Notes: generated by a model from the letters alone, not told the origin. Numbered from the stretch's first letter, positions 12,986 through 24,361 are shown. The stretch is 64,000 nt of DNA from Gigantopelta aegis (GCF_016097555.1 NC_054702.1:112650468-112714467), one strand, 5' to 3'. Program-made: numbers and translations.

Positions 12986-13650
12986 ATCTAACGGCCACTA
13001 ATGTTATGTAGTATTCTCTATATTTATATCTACATCGCGAGGTTATTGTGTGCAAGAATATATTATACCAAGTGTTGTGTTCTTGTGCAAAATAAACGAG
13101 TGCAAAAGAAGAAGAAGAAGAAGAAGAAAGTATTTAGGTCTATCACGACAGTAAAAACGTGTCAGATGTGGTTATTTTTGATGGGTGTGCTGGTTTTGTT
13201 GTCTTGAGACATTATTCATGAAATAAATACAAACCGAATATCGTGTGACCTACATCTCAACTGTTTAGTCGTGCGGGGGACGGAACGCAAGTACTGGGAC
13301 AGCGTTAAGCAAGTGGATTCCCCTAGTACAACGAAGTCCCGTTCAATATTCAGTGCTATTCCACATAATAGTCATATTCAGTACACGATGGTCGTTAGGG
13401 ATACCCCTGACTTGGTCACATCCGCCGGCGTGCTTGAACCTTCAGTGGATGTAAGCACGAGTCAACTGGTTGATTGACTGATTGGAAAGGGAATAATTAC
13501 GGAATGTGAAGGGGAATAATATTATCTAGAGCGGACAACCAGAACTGTTTGTAAAAATGAGAGTAGAACTTTCACTATTCCCCTGATTTCGGACATGACC
13601 TGTTCTACTTGTTAGTCGTCCTATTACGTTTTACGTTCTACCCCTGTGCT
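12985..13650. repeat. Segmental duplication copy 1 (downstream flank of gene B)
   Basis: It aligns with 27225-27870 (downstream flank of gene C) with moderate divergence. Both contain ATCTAACGGCCACT, CGCGAGGTTATTGTG, CAAAATAAACGAGTGCAA and a 200-bp block beginning near GGGGACGGAACGCAA. This copy has an (AAG)n run at 13109-13128 where the other has an AATAAA-rich run. Short frames are open in both copies but differ mainly by amino-acid changes, so coding is not supported. Confidence 0.8.
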
Positions 13651-13783
13651 CACACCACATAACTATAACAACAGTATCCGAAGATTAGAGATATACCTTG
13701 GATATGTACACAATATGAAAGACAAGAAAGACAAATATATTTTTGTAATAATAATTGAAATAAATAAAATTATAATAAATTGA

Positions 13784-13825
13784 TTGACACACACAGACAC
13801 ACACAGACACATATATAGACAGACA

Positions 13826-13872
<47 letters not shown>

Positions 13873-13950
13873 ACATACACACACAGACAGACACAAATAC
13901 ACACATACAGACACATATACAGACAGACACATATACAGACATACAGACAG

Positions 13951-13980
<30 letters not shown>
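13784..13980. repeat. AC-rich microsatellite
   Basis: Interrupted (CA)n/(CAGA)n stretch of about 200 bp downstream of gene B. Confidence 0.9.
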
Positions 13981-13981
<1 letters not shown>

Positions 13982-14218
13982 AGCACCATATCATACAGAT
14001 TATACGTTTCAGACAAAACAAACCAAAACAAAAAATAAAGAAAACAAAAATCCAGACTGCTGTAGGGTCGTTTTAATAGCTGTATAATATCAAATCACGG
14101 TTTCCGATATTACTTTGTTTTTCCAGATAGATATTCTGTATAGCAGATTAGTTTATATGTGTCCACTGTCTGTCCACACTGTTTCCAGTATTATATTGCT
14201 TAAATGTTTGAGTTTTCA

Positions 14219-17200
14219 TCAGTACATTCTTCTTGGCCGCACGCATATTTTGCCACACCGTCCTACTTTACAACATTTTAGATTTCGTGGACAGTCGCCA
14301 TCATAGCGGCAGGATCGTCTGCATCTTCGAGACCTTGACTTTGACCTTGACCAGGGAAGGTCCAGGTGAGACGGACAGCGCCCTGGCTTCACGACAGGTG
14401 ACACAATCGGGTGTTCTGCGAATAAGAAATAAAACAAATTGTGAAATGTGCTAGAGGACAATCGATCCTAAAACCCGTGGCACATGAGAGATCCGCTCTA
14501 CCACAGAGTTACATCCGCATCTCTTGCAGAAATGAACGCACTCATTGTTTTCAAACTTGTCGTATGGTAGTTTCGTACAGACTCGCAATATACTAGGTTT
14601 GATAAGTCGCAGAATCGATCGCCACCAGAGACCGAAGGGTTTTCCTCGCCCTAACTACTGCCCATCAAAAGATGTGGTATGTACTGTTCGGGAAAGTGCA
14701 TGTAAAATAATCCCCTGGTTCGTTTTCGGTATGAGTAGCCTATGTGTCGGCACCGGGTTTGTGCTCTCTTTCTCGACCAACTAATATAAGTGTCGAAATA
14801 TCTATACCTTTGACTTCGACTAGACATAGTTTAAAATGTACTGACGTGCCGTTAAACACACATTCCTTTCCTTTCCTATACTGATAATCAACAGTATTCT
14901 GAATAGAGAACCGACGGGCACTTATGTACTTGGATTGTTGGATCAAAAGCCCATCAGGGTTTCTACATCCCAAACAGTGTACCACCTGCTACATCAACGG
15001 TCACGGTGTGTTCTGTGCTTTATGTGAAAGTTCTCTTAATGGGAAAGTTTAACTGGTTTTCTTTGAAGCTTATGTGTCACAATTGTTGAAAGTTTGACAT
15101 CCAATAGCCGATATTCTGGATATCACCACTATTCTGATTATCACCTCTATTCTTCATATAGTAACAATTCTGGATATCACCAATATTCTGAATATCACCA
15201 ATATTCTGAATATAATCAATATTCACAATATCATCTTTATTCTTGATATCACGGCTATTCTAAATATCGTCGCTATTCTGAATATCATCGCTATTCTGAA
15301 TATAACTACTATTCTAGATAAAGCAACTATTTTAAATATCACCACTGTTTTGAATATCAGCACTATTATGCATAACGGCACTATTATGGATATCACCACT
15401 ATTCGGAATATAACTACTATTCTAAATAACAGCACTATTCTGAATATCGCCGCTATTCTAAATATCAATACTATGTTACCTTTACTTTGATTAAAATAGA
15501 GTTCGCCTCTAACATTAAATGTTTATTTTGATAAACTGCAGACTGGTCTAATAAGCTGAATAAATTAATGGCGGAATAACCTGGAATTGTACATAGACTG
15601 GTGAAATAATATGCAACTGTACTAAGACTGATGTAATAACCTGGAACTGTGCTAAGAGTGGTGTAATAACCTGGAACTGTACTAAGACAGGTGGAATAAC
15701 CTGAAATTGTACTAATACTGGTATAATAACCTATAACTGTACAAAGACTGGTGTAATAACCTGGAACTGTACTAAGACTGGTGTAATAACCTGGCACTGT
15801 ACTAAGACTGGTGTAATAACCTGGAACTGTACAAAGACTGGTGTAATAACCTGGAACTGTACTAAGACTGGTGTAATAACCTGGAACTGTACAAAGACTG
15901 GTGTAATAACCTGGAAAAGTACTAAGACTGGTGTAATAACCTGGAACTGTACTAACACTGGTGTAATAACCTGGAACTGTACTAACACTGGTGTAATAAC
16001 CTGATGCAGCAGACTGGTGCAATGCACGATGTTGAAACACACTTACTAATACAGAGCGGCACTTCGCCACGACATGGCGGCCCGACACATCGGTTCGGCA
16101 TCACTCTACACATCTGGCCTCGTGGACACTTGTGGTTCTGAAATAGCGCACAAAATGGATTGTTATATTTAAAATCTATATAAGACGCCCACAATTCAGT
16201 TTACTCAAGATTGGCAATGCGGTCGATTCATATTTATCAAGTAGCAATCGGTCGGAAGGGCAGTCGTTCAAGCGTAGCAGGTTGGTCTGTCGGTCAGTCG
16301 GCTGGTCGGTCGGTCGATCCTGGTCTGTCAGTAAGCAAGCCAGCCAACCTGCCAGCCAGTCAGTCAGTCAGTTATTTGCGAACTTTAAAAATAGTGAAAC
16401 TCGCCAGCGAACTTATCTTCGAGTAAATATATAGAAATACTCAGAAGATTTTATTTAGAGTTGTATTATGTTTTAAAATCTTACCTTTTTTGATTTAGCG
16501 CATGCGTGAACAATGGTGGACGTGTTTTTCGGAGCTCTCGAAAAAATATATATAAAACATCTGAATATGAACTGAATTCGAACTGAATGTAGTGTGAAAT
16601 GTTTGAGAAAGCAAGAAGAACGACTACATGTAAGTCAGAAACTTTTAAATGCGAAATAGAATGAAATATAACGAAATATAACGAATTGACGATAAAGGTG
16701 TAAGCACTAACCTACACGACCCATATACCTGATTTATACCCGGTTGATTTAAATGTACTATGATAATTTGTTGTAATTGTAACGATGGACTCCTAAGACA
16801 GAGTGATCTAGGTGCATTAGCCGTTTGTTAATGAGAAGTGTGTGTACCGTGCTTCGTGTATTGTGACTTAAGCTATTGACTCGCGCACTGATCAAGACAA
16901 AATGGCTACAAGTGAGAATGTATCTACAGTTTTAGGCAATACAAGGGAGGTGATGTACGGGAGTAATGATAAATCTGAAAATCTGGACTATATCACTCAG
17001 GTAATGACAAAGATGGATTCAAGACTATCACAAATAGAAATGTATGTGAGAAAAATTGAAAACGTTCAAGCGACGCTCTCTGCATTAACTATGAAAGTTA
17101 ACTCCTTGGAAGCCGACATTAAAAGTATTCAGTCGACTAACTTAAACCTGGAGTCCAGTCTGCAAGGCTTGGGTCACCTGTATGACTGTGTCAAGTATTC

Positions 17201-20200
17201 AACCGACAACAATGCAGCGGAGTTAATACAGATGAAAAGCTCAATCAAGCAAATTGACAGTAACAATGCGGCAGTTAGAAATGAGTTAGAGTTTCTCCGA
17301 AAAGAAAACGAAGAAATGAAAGGTGCGATAACAGATACGCAATGCCGCTCCATGAAGTACAACCTAATCTTTACCGGTCTCGCCGAAAACGCCAACGAGA
17401 ATCCCGAATATGTAATCAGAGATTTCTTAAACGATGAACTTGGTTTAGACTGGGATTTGCAATTTGGTAACGTCCACCGATTCGGAAGGAGACAGAGAGG
17501 GAAACCGCGACCCATTGTTGTGAAGTTCCTGTACTATAAAGAACTCCAAATTGTTAAAGAACATGCATATCAACTGAAAGGTAAGCCATATGGCATTAAC
17601 GAACAGTTTCCTGCAGTGATTGAGGAACGCCGGAGAAGGTTGTATCCCACGGCAAAGAGACTCAGACTAGGCGGCCATAAAACAAAAATGGTGAGAGATA
17701 AACTGTTTGTCGACGGAAGACCATACGACGAAACGACATTCACAGACGGCCGTTCATACAGAGACGTTGTGCAAGGCAGCACGAGTGAGCCGCGACAGAC
17801 AAATCAAAGTCGACAGATTGAACAACCACAACAAAGCAGAGTTCGCGACGACGGCAGAAGACCGACACCAAAACGACAGCGTGCTTCGTCAACACCAACC
17901 GCGGAGAATACCACCGAATCAGAACTGAGACATGACGTAAACAAGACCGACTAGTGGTGCGCGGAGGGTGACTTGTCTGTACTTTCGTGGAACGTTTGCA
18001 GATCACTGGAAGACAAATTAAAAGACTCACAGTTTTTAGAAATAATAATTAATTATGATATTATTTGTCTGTACGAATGTTGGACAGAAGCCGGTGAACT
18101 TTCCTTACCTAACTATATTACTTATGATGTACCACGAAAACAGGGAAAAGGGGGAGGGATAGTGATATTTATCAAAGAATGTTTGAAAGAATGTTGTACG
18201 TTAGTTGAGAAAGGGTGTGATAGCATTGTTGTTCTAAAAATCAAATGTAATACTAGTTGTTTTAGTAGATCAAGAGAGAAAGACGTTTATTTATTCGCTT
18301 GCTATATACCACCTGTCAACAGTACTTACTATGATCATAATGATACTGACTTATTCATAACCCTTGAAGCCCAGATAGGGATATATTCTGAGTTAGGAGA
18401 TGTTATCGTAATTGGAGACTTCAATAGCAGAACTGGCACTGATCTGGACTACATTAGCAATGATATACTACCGGATTGTTCAATTTCAATATTAGGAAAT
18501 ATATTCGAATACTTACCTGATAATAATGATATCGCAACACGCTTCAGTGAAGATAAAACTGTCAACCATTTTGGTAGAAAACTGTTATCTATTTGTAAAA
18601 ACAGCGGTTTACGGATTGTGAATGGTAGGCTTGAAGGAGATAAGAATGGTAGTATTACATTTTATAACACAAATGGCACAAGCCTCATAGATTATTTACT
18701 TGTTGGTGAATCTTTTTTCAGACACATCAAAAATTTCCAATCCGGAATATTTAATTGTTTCTCAGATCATTCTCCTGTTAGTTTTAAAATAGCTCATTTA
18801 GTTAAAAATTCGATCACCGAGATTAACAAAATTCAAACACACACCAGTATAAAATGGAATGATGAAAACAATTTTATAATCAGTGGCGAAATCGCTGAAA
18901 ACATTGATATGTTACTAAATACTTGTACTATAAATGATAAAAGACAGAAAAACGTAAATGAATGTGTAGACACATTTGTACAAAAACTTAATGAAATTTT
19001 AATTTTACCTTATTGTTCTGTAACAGAGTACAAGTCAAATTCAAAGAAAAATGCGAAAGCCATCGTTATACCCGATGACAAACCCTGGTTTAACGAGACG
19101 TGCAAGAAATGCTATCTTGATTATAAGAAGGCTATACAAACGTTTAATGCAAATAGAACTTCTATTAATCGAATTGAACTTGTTCGTGCGAAGAAACTAT
19201 ACAAGACATTGCAATATAAACTTAAACGAAAATATAAATGTCAACAAGGTAATATGCTTAATTATCTACGAAAGCATAACCCTAAAACATTCTACAAACA
19301 TTTTCAAAAACGTAAGCAAAAGGTTAAAACTGATTTAGGTAATACTGATTTTTTAACGCACTTTGGTAACCTTGCTTCGTATGAACCAACTATTAACAAT
19401 GAGGTGGATTATTTTTTATCTAATTTTGATAAAACTACCTACGACCTAAATTGCAATGTGCTGGATAGCGAAATAACAGAGAAAGAAATAACTATTGCAA
19501 TACACAAGCTGAAGAAAAATAAAGCATGCGGTTATGACAATGTTTTAAATGAATACTTTATTAATTGTATAGACGTTTTAATGCCATGCCTGCTTCTACT
19601 GTTCAATGGTATTTTTAACTCGGGTTATTTTCCCCAAAACTGGGCTGTGGGATCTATCGTTCCTGTTTTTAAGAAAGGTGATAAGAACGACCCGGACAAT
19701 TATAGAGGGATCACGTTAGTGAGCTGCTTAGGAAAATTATTTACCTCTATATTAAATGAAAGGCTCCTAAATTTTGATGAACAAAACAATGTCATTACCG
19801 ATGCTCAGTTTGGTTTCAGAAAGCAGATGTCGACCATTGACGCTATTTTTGTATTACAATCTTTAATAAACAGAACTCTAAAAAATAGGAAGTGATTATA
19901 TTGCTGTTTTGTAGACTACAAAAAGGCTTTTGATTTTGTAAACAGACAAAATTTGTGGTATAAATTAATTCAACAGGGCATAGGAGGAAAATTGTTATCT
20001 CTTATAAGATCTTTATATGATAATGTTAAGTGCTGTGTAAAATATAATGACGTAGTTTCTGATTATTTCGTATGTAGAAACGGTCTATTACAGGGAGAAG
20101 TACTATCACCAATATTATTTTCCATGTACGTTAATGATTGTGAAATGCAATTTTTATCAGACAGTTGTCCATATGTTGAAATACAAACGTTAAATATATT

Positions 20201-23200
20201 CTTAATAATGTACGCTGATGATATGGTACTTTTCTCCGAAACTCCAGGCGGATTACAATCAATGTTAAATTCACTTGCAAATTACACCCAAAAATGGGAT
20301 CTTACCATCAATACAAATAAAACAAAAATAGTTGTCTTTAGAAATGGGGGAAAAGTAAGAAAGAACGAGAAATGGTCATATAATGGCCACCAATTAGAAG
20401 TTGTAGACGAATTTAATTACCTTGGATTATTACTTCGTTTCAATGGCAAATTTAATAGTACACAAAAAAGACTTGCTGAACAAGGACTCAAAGCCCAATA
20501 TTGGATAACAAATATCTGTAGTAAGAATTTCTTTAATATTGAAACAATGTTAGCCGTGTTTGATACTTATGTCAATAGCGTTCTTAGTTACGGATCTGAA
20601 GTCTGGGGTTTTCACTCAGCTCACGATATTGAGAAAGTACATATACAATTTTGTAAAAAAGTATTGGGTGTGCATAAAAGAACATGCAATTATTTTGTTT
20701 ATAACGAATTAGGGCGATATCCTTTAGCAATTATCAGAAAACTTAGAATTTTTAAATATTGGATAAAGCTTAGTAGTACCAGTAACTGTATCTTAAAAGC
20801 TATATATGAGGAAATGTATCAGTACGGAGATACCTGGTTAACGAACATTAAACAAGAACTAGATACGCTTGGGCTAAGTTATATGTGGGACTCGACCAAT
20901 ATCAATTCTAGTTTTTATGTCATAATAAAAGAACGAGTATATGATGTTTTTAAGCAAAATGCCTATAGTACAATAAGGACATCGCCAAAGGGATTGCTAT
21001 ATCAGCACTTATTATTAAATGGATTTACTTTACAAATTTACCTTACAAAACCAATAGAATCTCGCAATTTAAGACAAATAACAAAAATGAGAATTTGTGC
21101 ACATAAATTAAATATTGAGTCTGGTAGGTATAAAAATATCGAAAGGGCACAAAGAATATGTACTTTATGTAACTGTAATGAGATTGAGGACGAATTTCAT
21201 TTTATCCTTCAATGTCCAAGATACGAAACTTTAAGAAAGAAATTCATTAAAAAATACTACTTTAAGCATCCCAGTACTTTGAAATTAATACAACTCTTAT
21301 CAACCGGAAACAATAAAGAGATAAACAACCTAGGAAAATATTTATTACAAGCAAACAGAACTAGGGATCAACTATTACTGGAAATAAACTAATATGTTCT
21401 CATTTTATCATTACCCTAGCCGCTGAGGATAACCTGTAAAATAACTTATCTTTATTCTGTTTTGTTTTTTCTATTATATATGTGTGTTTGTGTGTTTGGG
21501 TGTGTATTTGTGTCTGCGTGTGTGTGTGTGTGGGGGGGTATGTGTGTGTATATATGTATATATGTAAGTCACTCTCCACCATTGTTCCGCACTATTGTAT
21601 ATATTAATGTTTGTTCATTGTTATAATGCTGATAAGTTGAACAACTTAAAGCAATAAAAGAACTTGAACTTGAACCTGGAATTGTACATAGACTGGTGAA
21701 ATAATATGCAACTGTACTAAGACTGATGTAATAACCTGGAACTGTGCTAAGAGTGGTGTAATAACCTGGAACTGTACTAAGACAGGTGGAATAACCTGAA
21801 ATTGTACTAATACTGGTATAATAACCTATAACTGTACAAAGACTGGTGTAATAACCTGGAACTGTACTAAGACTGGTGTAATAACCTGGCACTGTACTAA
21901 GACTGGTGTAATAACCTGGAACTGTACAAAGACTGGTGTAATAACCTGGAACTGTACTAAGACTGGTGTAATAACCTGGAACTGTACAAAGACTGGTGTA
22001 ATAACCTGGAAAAGTACTAAGACTGGTGTAATAACCTGGAACTGTACTAAGACTGGTGTAATAACCTGGAACTGTACTAACACTGGTGTAATAACCTGAT
22101 GCAGCAGACTGGTGCAATGCACGATGTTGAAACACACTTACTAATACAGAGCGGCACTTCGCCACGACATGGCGGCCCGACACATCGGTTCGGCATCACT
22201 CTACACATCTGGCCTCGTGGACACTTGTGGTTCTGAAATAGCGCACAAAATGGATTGTTATATTTAAAATCTATATAAGACGCCCACAATTCAGTTTACT
22301 CAAGATTGGCAATGCGGTCGATTCATATTTATCAAGTAGCAATCGGTCGGAAGGGCAGTCGTTCAAGCGTAGCAGGTTGGTCTGTCGGTCAGTCGGCTGG
22401 TCGGTCGGTCGATCCTGGTCTGTCAGTAAGCAAGCCAGCCAACCTGCCAGCCAGTCAGTCAGTCAGTTATTTGCGAACTTTAAAAATAGTGAAACTCGCC
22501 AGCGAACTTATCTTCGAGTAAATATATAGAAATACTCAGAAGATTTTATTTAGAGTTGTATTATGTTTTAAAATCTTACCCTACACACATCTCTCCGTGG
22601 AGGGGACCGTGCCTGTATGGCTATCACTAACATCGTACAGAGTACCTGCAACAAGAAGAGTATGTCTTGAGGGGAGTAATTTAGGGTACAAAGAGGGAGG
22701 AGTTCGGTACAGAATAACCAGACTTTAAGATGATAGACGGTTAATATTTGTAATGTTTTGTTACATTCTAAGTGTGTTTGAGAAGTTATATTCATAATGG
22801 ACTTCTCGGTTAAAAGGTCCACTCACGTGACTTGCGCAGCGGGGTGGGGGTGGGGGTCGCTGAACAAGAAACAATGAAAAACGATGAACGACAAACAACA
22901 ATGAACAATACACTACATATAAACCGTACACTACAATGAAACGTACATTACAATGAACTGAACACTACCCTGCAGAAAGAAGAAGAAATAATAAATAAAA
23001 GAAAGGAAAAAAGAATGATTGCCAAAATCACTAGTTTATCATCTGCGTCCGAATTGCAAATGAGCATCGCATCATTTCTCTTTGAAAATATTTTCATTCT
23101 AGACATGAGAAAAATTGAACCCCGCATGATTCATGCAAATTCAGTAATAATAAAATGAAGCCGTTTTAACAGTAACGTCACCTTATTAAAAAAACACGAC

Positions 23201-23448
23201 CTACTGACCTTCATCCCTGTGAAGATAGTTCCGAGTTCCATATTAAAAAGAAGAAAAACAACCTACCCGAAGTACCTTTTTTCAGGAAACCAGGATGATA
23301 AACAAATGGTTTTATATGGGGTCATAAATAAGTAAGTAAGTAAGTAAGTAATAATTAAGTAAGTAGTAAGTAAATAAATAAGTAAATAAATAAATAAATG
23401 CAAACTTACGAGAATGGCCAGGTAGTTAGTTTCACAGAGCCTCATCAT
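14219..23448 (-). CDS. Gene B: secreted single-WAP-domain protein, interrupted by a LINE
   Basis: Coding exons on the minus strand are 23410-23448, 22580-22645, 22142-22232 (or its duplicate 16047-16137) and 14219-14415, with the same lengths and phases as genes A and C except the last exon. Using one exon 3, the product is about 130 residues: signal peptide, six-cysteine mini-domain (CPRGQMCRVMPNRC core), and one WAP domain (about residues 73-127, eight Cys). The first WAP domain present in A and C is missing through an in-frame loss of 46 codons relative to C. Intron 3 carries a 5.2-kb LINE and the second exon 3. Because exon 3 is 91 nt, including both copies would shift the frame. Every exon keeps consensus splice sites and no stop was seen, so the gene may still work if one exon 3 is chosen and the LINE is spliced out. 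A candidate ATTAAA lies at 14073-14078. Confidence 0.75.
14590..14790. repeat. Old SINE-like segment shared by intron 3 of genes B and C
   Basis: It shares ACTAGGTTTGATRAGTCGCA, a GATCGMYCGCCA stretch and CCATCAAAAGATGTGGTATG with 33240-33430, at the same place in the paralogous intron. It was therefore present before the B/C duplication. The GTGGTATGT part matches the body of the type 1 SINE. Confidence 0.65.
15110..15472. repeat. 18-bp minisatellite (ATTCTGAATATCACCACT type) in intron 3 of gene B
   Basis: Degenerate tandem units around TATTCTGAATATCACCAC, starting directly after a SINE-tail fragment (GACATCCAATAGCCGAT). Homologous to the longer array at 33430-34660 in gene C. Confidence 0.85.
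15580..16010. repeat. 30-bp minisatellite, left copy
   Basis: About 14 units of ACTGGTGTAATAACCTGGAA plus CTGTACTAAG. Unit length is a multiple of three, which creates long artificial frames on both phases of the minus strand. Confidence 0.9.
16047..16137 (-). CDS. Duplicate exon 3 of gene B
   Basis: Exact copy of 22142-22232 including its TTTCAG acceptor and GTAAGT donor. It lies on the far side of the LINE within the left 908-bp direct repeat. It encodes the CPRGQMC...C mini-domain. It is either an alternative exon or a bypassed duplicate. Confidence 0.8.
16902..17954 (+). CDS. LINE ORF1 protein (coiled coil + RRM-like)
   Basis: The 350-residue intact frame has a coiled-coil-rich N-terminal third (about residues 28-145; heptads around MDSRLSQIEMYVRKIENVQA). 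An RRM-like nucleic-acid-binding domain follows (about 150-245, starting at MKYNLIFTGL), then a basic CTD-like segment and a Gln/Arg-rich tail. This is the architecture of L1-type ORF1 proteins, which trimerise and bind the element RNA. The stop is TAG at 17952-17954, and the downstream ORF2 is in the same frame. Confidence 0.85.
   Translation: MATSENVSTVLGNTREVMYGSNDKSENLDYITQVMTKMDSRLSQIEMYVRKIENVQATLSALTMKVNSLEADIKSIQSTNLNLESSLQGLGHLYDCVKYSTDNNAAELIQMKSSIKQIDSNNAAVRNELEFLRKENEEMKGAITDTQCRSMKYNLIFTGLAENANENPEYVIRDFLNDELGLDWDLQFGNVHRFGRRQRGKPRPIVVKFLYYKELQIVKEHAYQLKGKPYGINEQFPAVIEERRRRLYPTAKRLRLGGHKTKMVRDKLFVDGRPYDETTFTDGRSYRDVVQGSTSEPRQTNQSRQIEQPQQSRVRDDGRRPTPKRQRASSTPTAENTTESELRHDVNKTD
17955..21392 (+). 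pseudogene. LINE ORF2: APE endonuclease + reverse transcriptase, one in-frame stop
   Basis: The frame is continuous from ORF1's TAG to the stop at 21390-21392, broken only by TGA at 19893-19895. The endonuclease domain (about the first 270 residues) shows SWNVC, CLYECW, VIGDFNSRTG and SDHSPVSF. The RT fingers precede the stop (KKNKACGYDN, GITLVSCLGKLF, FGFRKQMS). Palm motifs follow it: DYKKAFDFV, GLLQGEVLSPILF and catalytic MYADDMVLF. The C-terminus has a CTLC...EFHFILQC zinc-knuckle-like motif near 21160. The stop separates fingers from catalytic aspartates, so a product ending there would lack RT activity. No ATG lies near the start; the first in-frame Met is beyond the endonuclease. Confidence 0.88.
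21476..21565. repeat. TG/TA microsatellite in LINE 3' UTR
   Basis: Interrupted (TG)n with a short G run and TATATG units, between ORF2 and the terminal hairpin. Confidence 0.85.
21634..21647 (+). other. LINE 3'-UTR terminal hairpin
   Basis: Stem AAGTT/AACTT with loop GAAC. Relative to the copy at 1079-1092 the outer pair changed from G-C to A-T on both sides, so the stem is preserved. Confidence 0.65.
21673..22580. repeat. 908-bp direct repeat, right copy
   Basis: Partner of 15578-16485. Its left edge follows the ACTTGA-type tail of the LINE, and its right edge ends at the last base of gene B exon 2. It contains the exon 3 copy nearer to exon 2. Confidence 0.95.
23326..23400. repeat. TAAG/TAAA tetranucleotide repeat in gene B intron 1
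   Basis: Run of AAGT and AAAT units immediately 3' of the exon 1 donor. A longer homologous run is at 36425-36643 in gene C. Confidence 0.9.
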
Positions 23449-23483
23449 GACGGAAATACTCAAATAGGAAAATGGTCTTCAGT

Positions 23484-23490
23484 ATTTATA
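23484..23490 (-). promoter_or_regulatory. TATA box of gene B
   Basis: On the minus strand the sequence reads GGCGAGTATAAATACTG, about 36 nt upstream of the first ATG. GTCCCGGATA lies directly upstream, as in gene C. A further conserved block with ATCCCGGATCTGG lies near 23622-23635. Confidence 0.75.
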
Positions 23491-24045
23491 CTCGCCAGTC
23501 CCGGATAGAAAACTCATTTAGGTGTTCATGTCTCCGGGATATGTTACTGTTTTTTAATTAAATTACGTCAGATAACACGCGTCTTTGCACCTGTCTAACG
23601 ATGATGTGCAATAACTCCAATCCCGGATCTGGGTTGCAGTAGCAGAGTTGACAGTAAAAATAAATACTTATATGATGTATGTTCTCAGTGGTGTATGTTG
23701 TTAGTGCCAACGAGAACGCGTTATATTAACAATTTTCATTTGAAGTTAGGCAGTTTAACGTCGATTTCAATGGCAGATGACATATGTGTAGTGAAACCAT
23801 AGTGATATATTTTCGTAGGCAAGGATTGAGGATATTGTGCGTTTTATAGCAACATCACACATGCGGTAACAAATGTGCGAACAGAATCGCTGTTTGTCAT
23901 TTAATAATTATAATCATATTTATGTTAAATGTTGTATAAATATGTTTGCATGGGTCTAATACTACGTAATGACAACAGCTAACTCCTGTGCTGTTCTGTT
24001 GCAATATTCGCTTCACACTTTACGTGGATTTCTTACACACCCGTT

Positions 24046-24360
24046 GGTGAAAATACCATGCGTTATTTCTGGCTACACATGGTTGTTAACACATGTACGT
24101 GTGTCAACAATTTCAAGAAATACGACTGGCTGCTCCTAGGTGATGACCAGGTCACCAAAGCCAAAACTCCAATGAAAAACTAAACGATGGAAATCGATTA
24201 GACTGTGGCGTATGGTTAACCTAACATTCATGTGTCTGTGACACTTAAGTCAGCTACAAGTGCAACGGCTGTAAATAACTTGTTATCGAAAAAGATGTTA
24301 AAATTTGCTTAAAACCTGTTTTTTTAAGATATGTAAGAAATAGAATAATACATTCGTGTC
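24046..24360. repeat. Interspersed element (copy 1 of 3)
   Basis: Begins TTCTTACACACCCGTTGGTGA, contains CGACTGGCTGCTCCTAGGTGA and GTCAGCTACAAGTGCAACGG, and ends near ATACATTCGTGTCC. It matches 37865-38190 in reverse orientation and, with a nested insert, 26495-26830. Probably a non-autonomous DNA element; no coding capacity seen. Confidence 0.7.
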
Positions 24361-24361
24361 C

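Larger units (their letters stand above)
15578..16485. repeat. 908-bp direct repeat, left copy (putative target-site duplication)
   Basis: Base-by-base comparison with 21673-22580 shows one mismatch (C at 15956, G at 22051). It contains a 30-bp minisatellite (15580-16010), exon 3 of gene B, intron 2 and the exon 2 donor site with the last exon base. The LINE begins at the next base. Confidence 0.95.
16486..21672 (+). mobile_element. Near-intact APE-type LINE inserted in intron 3 of gene B
   Basis: The 5.19-kb element has a 5' UTR (16486-16901), ORF1 (16902-17954), ORF2 (about 17955-21392) and a 3' UTR with TG-rich DNA, a terminal hairpin (21634-21647), AATAAAAG, and an ACTTGA-ACTTGA tail. 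It lies antisense to gene B. It is bounded exactly by 908-bp direct repeats. Clade cannot be fixed by eye: ORF1 is of the coiled-coil/RRM type, and ORF2 has an APE endonuclease and no RNase H that I can see. One in-frame TGA in ORF2 probably makes this copy non-autonomous. Confidence 0.9.

Noticed and set aside
13271-13477. Frame conserved between the duplicated blocks (partner 27484-27678)
   Set aside because: Differences are mostly amino-acid changing, starts are non-ATG, and the C-terminal parts diverge by an indel; conservation is explained by recent segmental duplication.
13663-14038. Cys/Val-rich and His/Thr-rich frames
   Set aside because: Translations of the AC microsatellite.
15471-16088. 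205-codon minus-strand frame of GYYTSLSTVP repeats, and its twin at 21569-22183
   Set aside because: Created by the 30-bp minisatellite; it runs out of frame through exon 3 of gene B.
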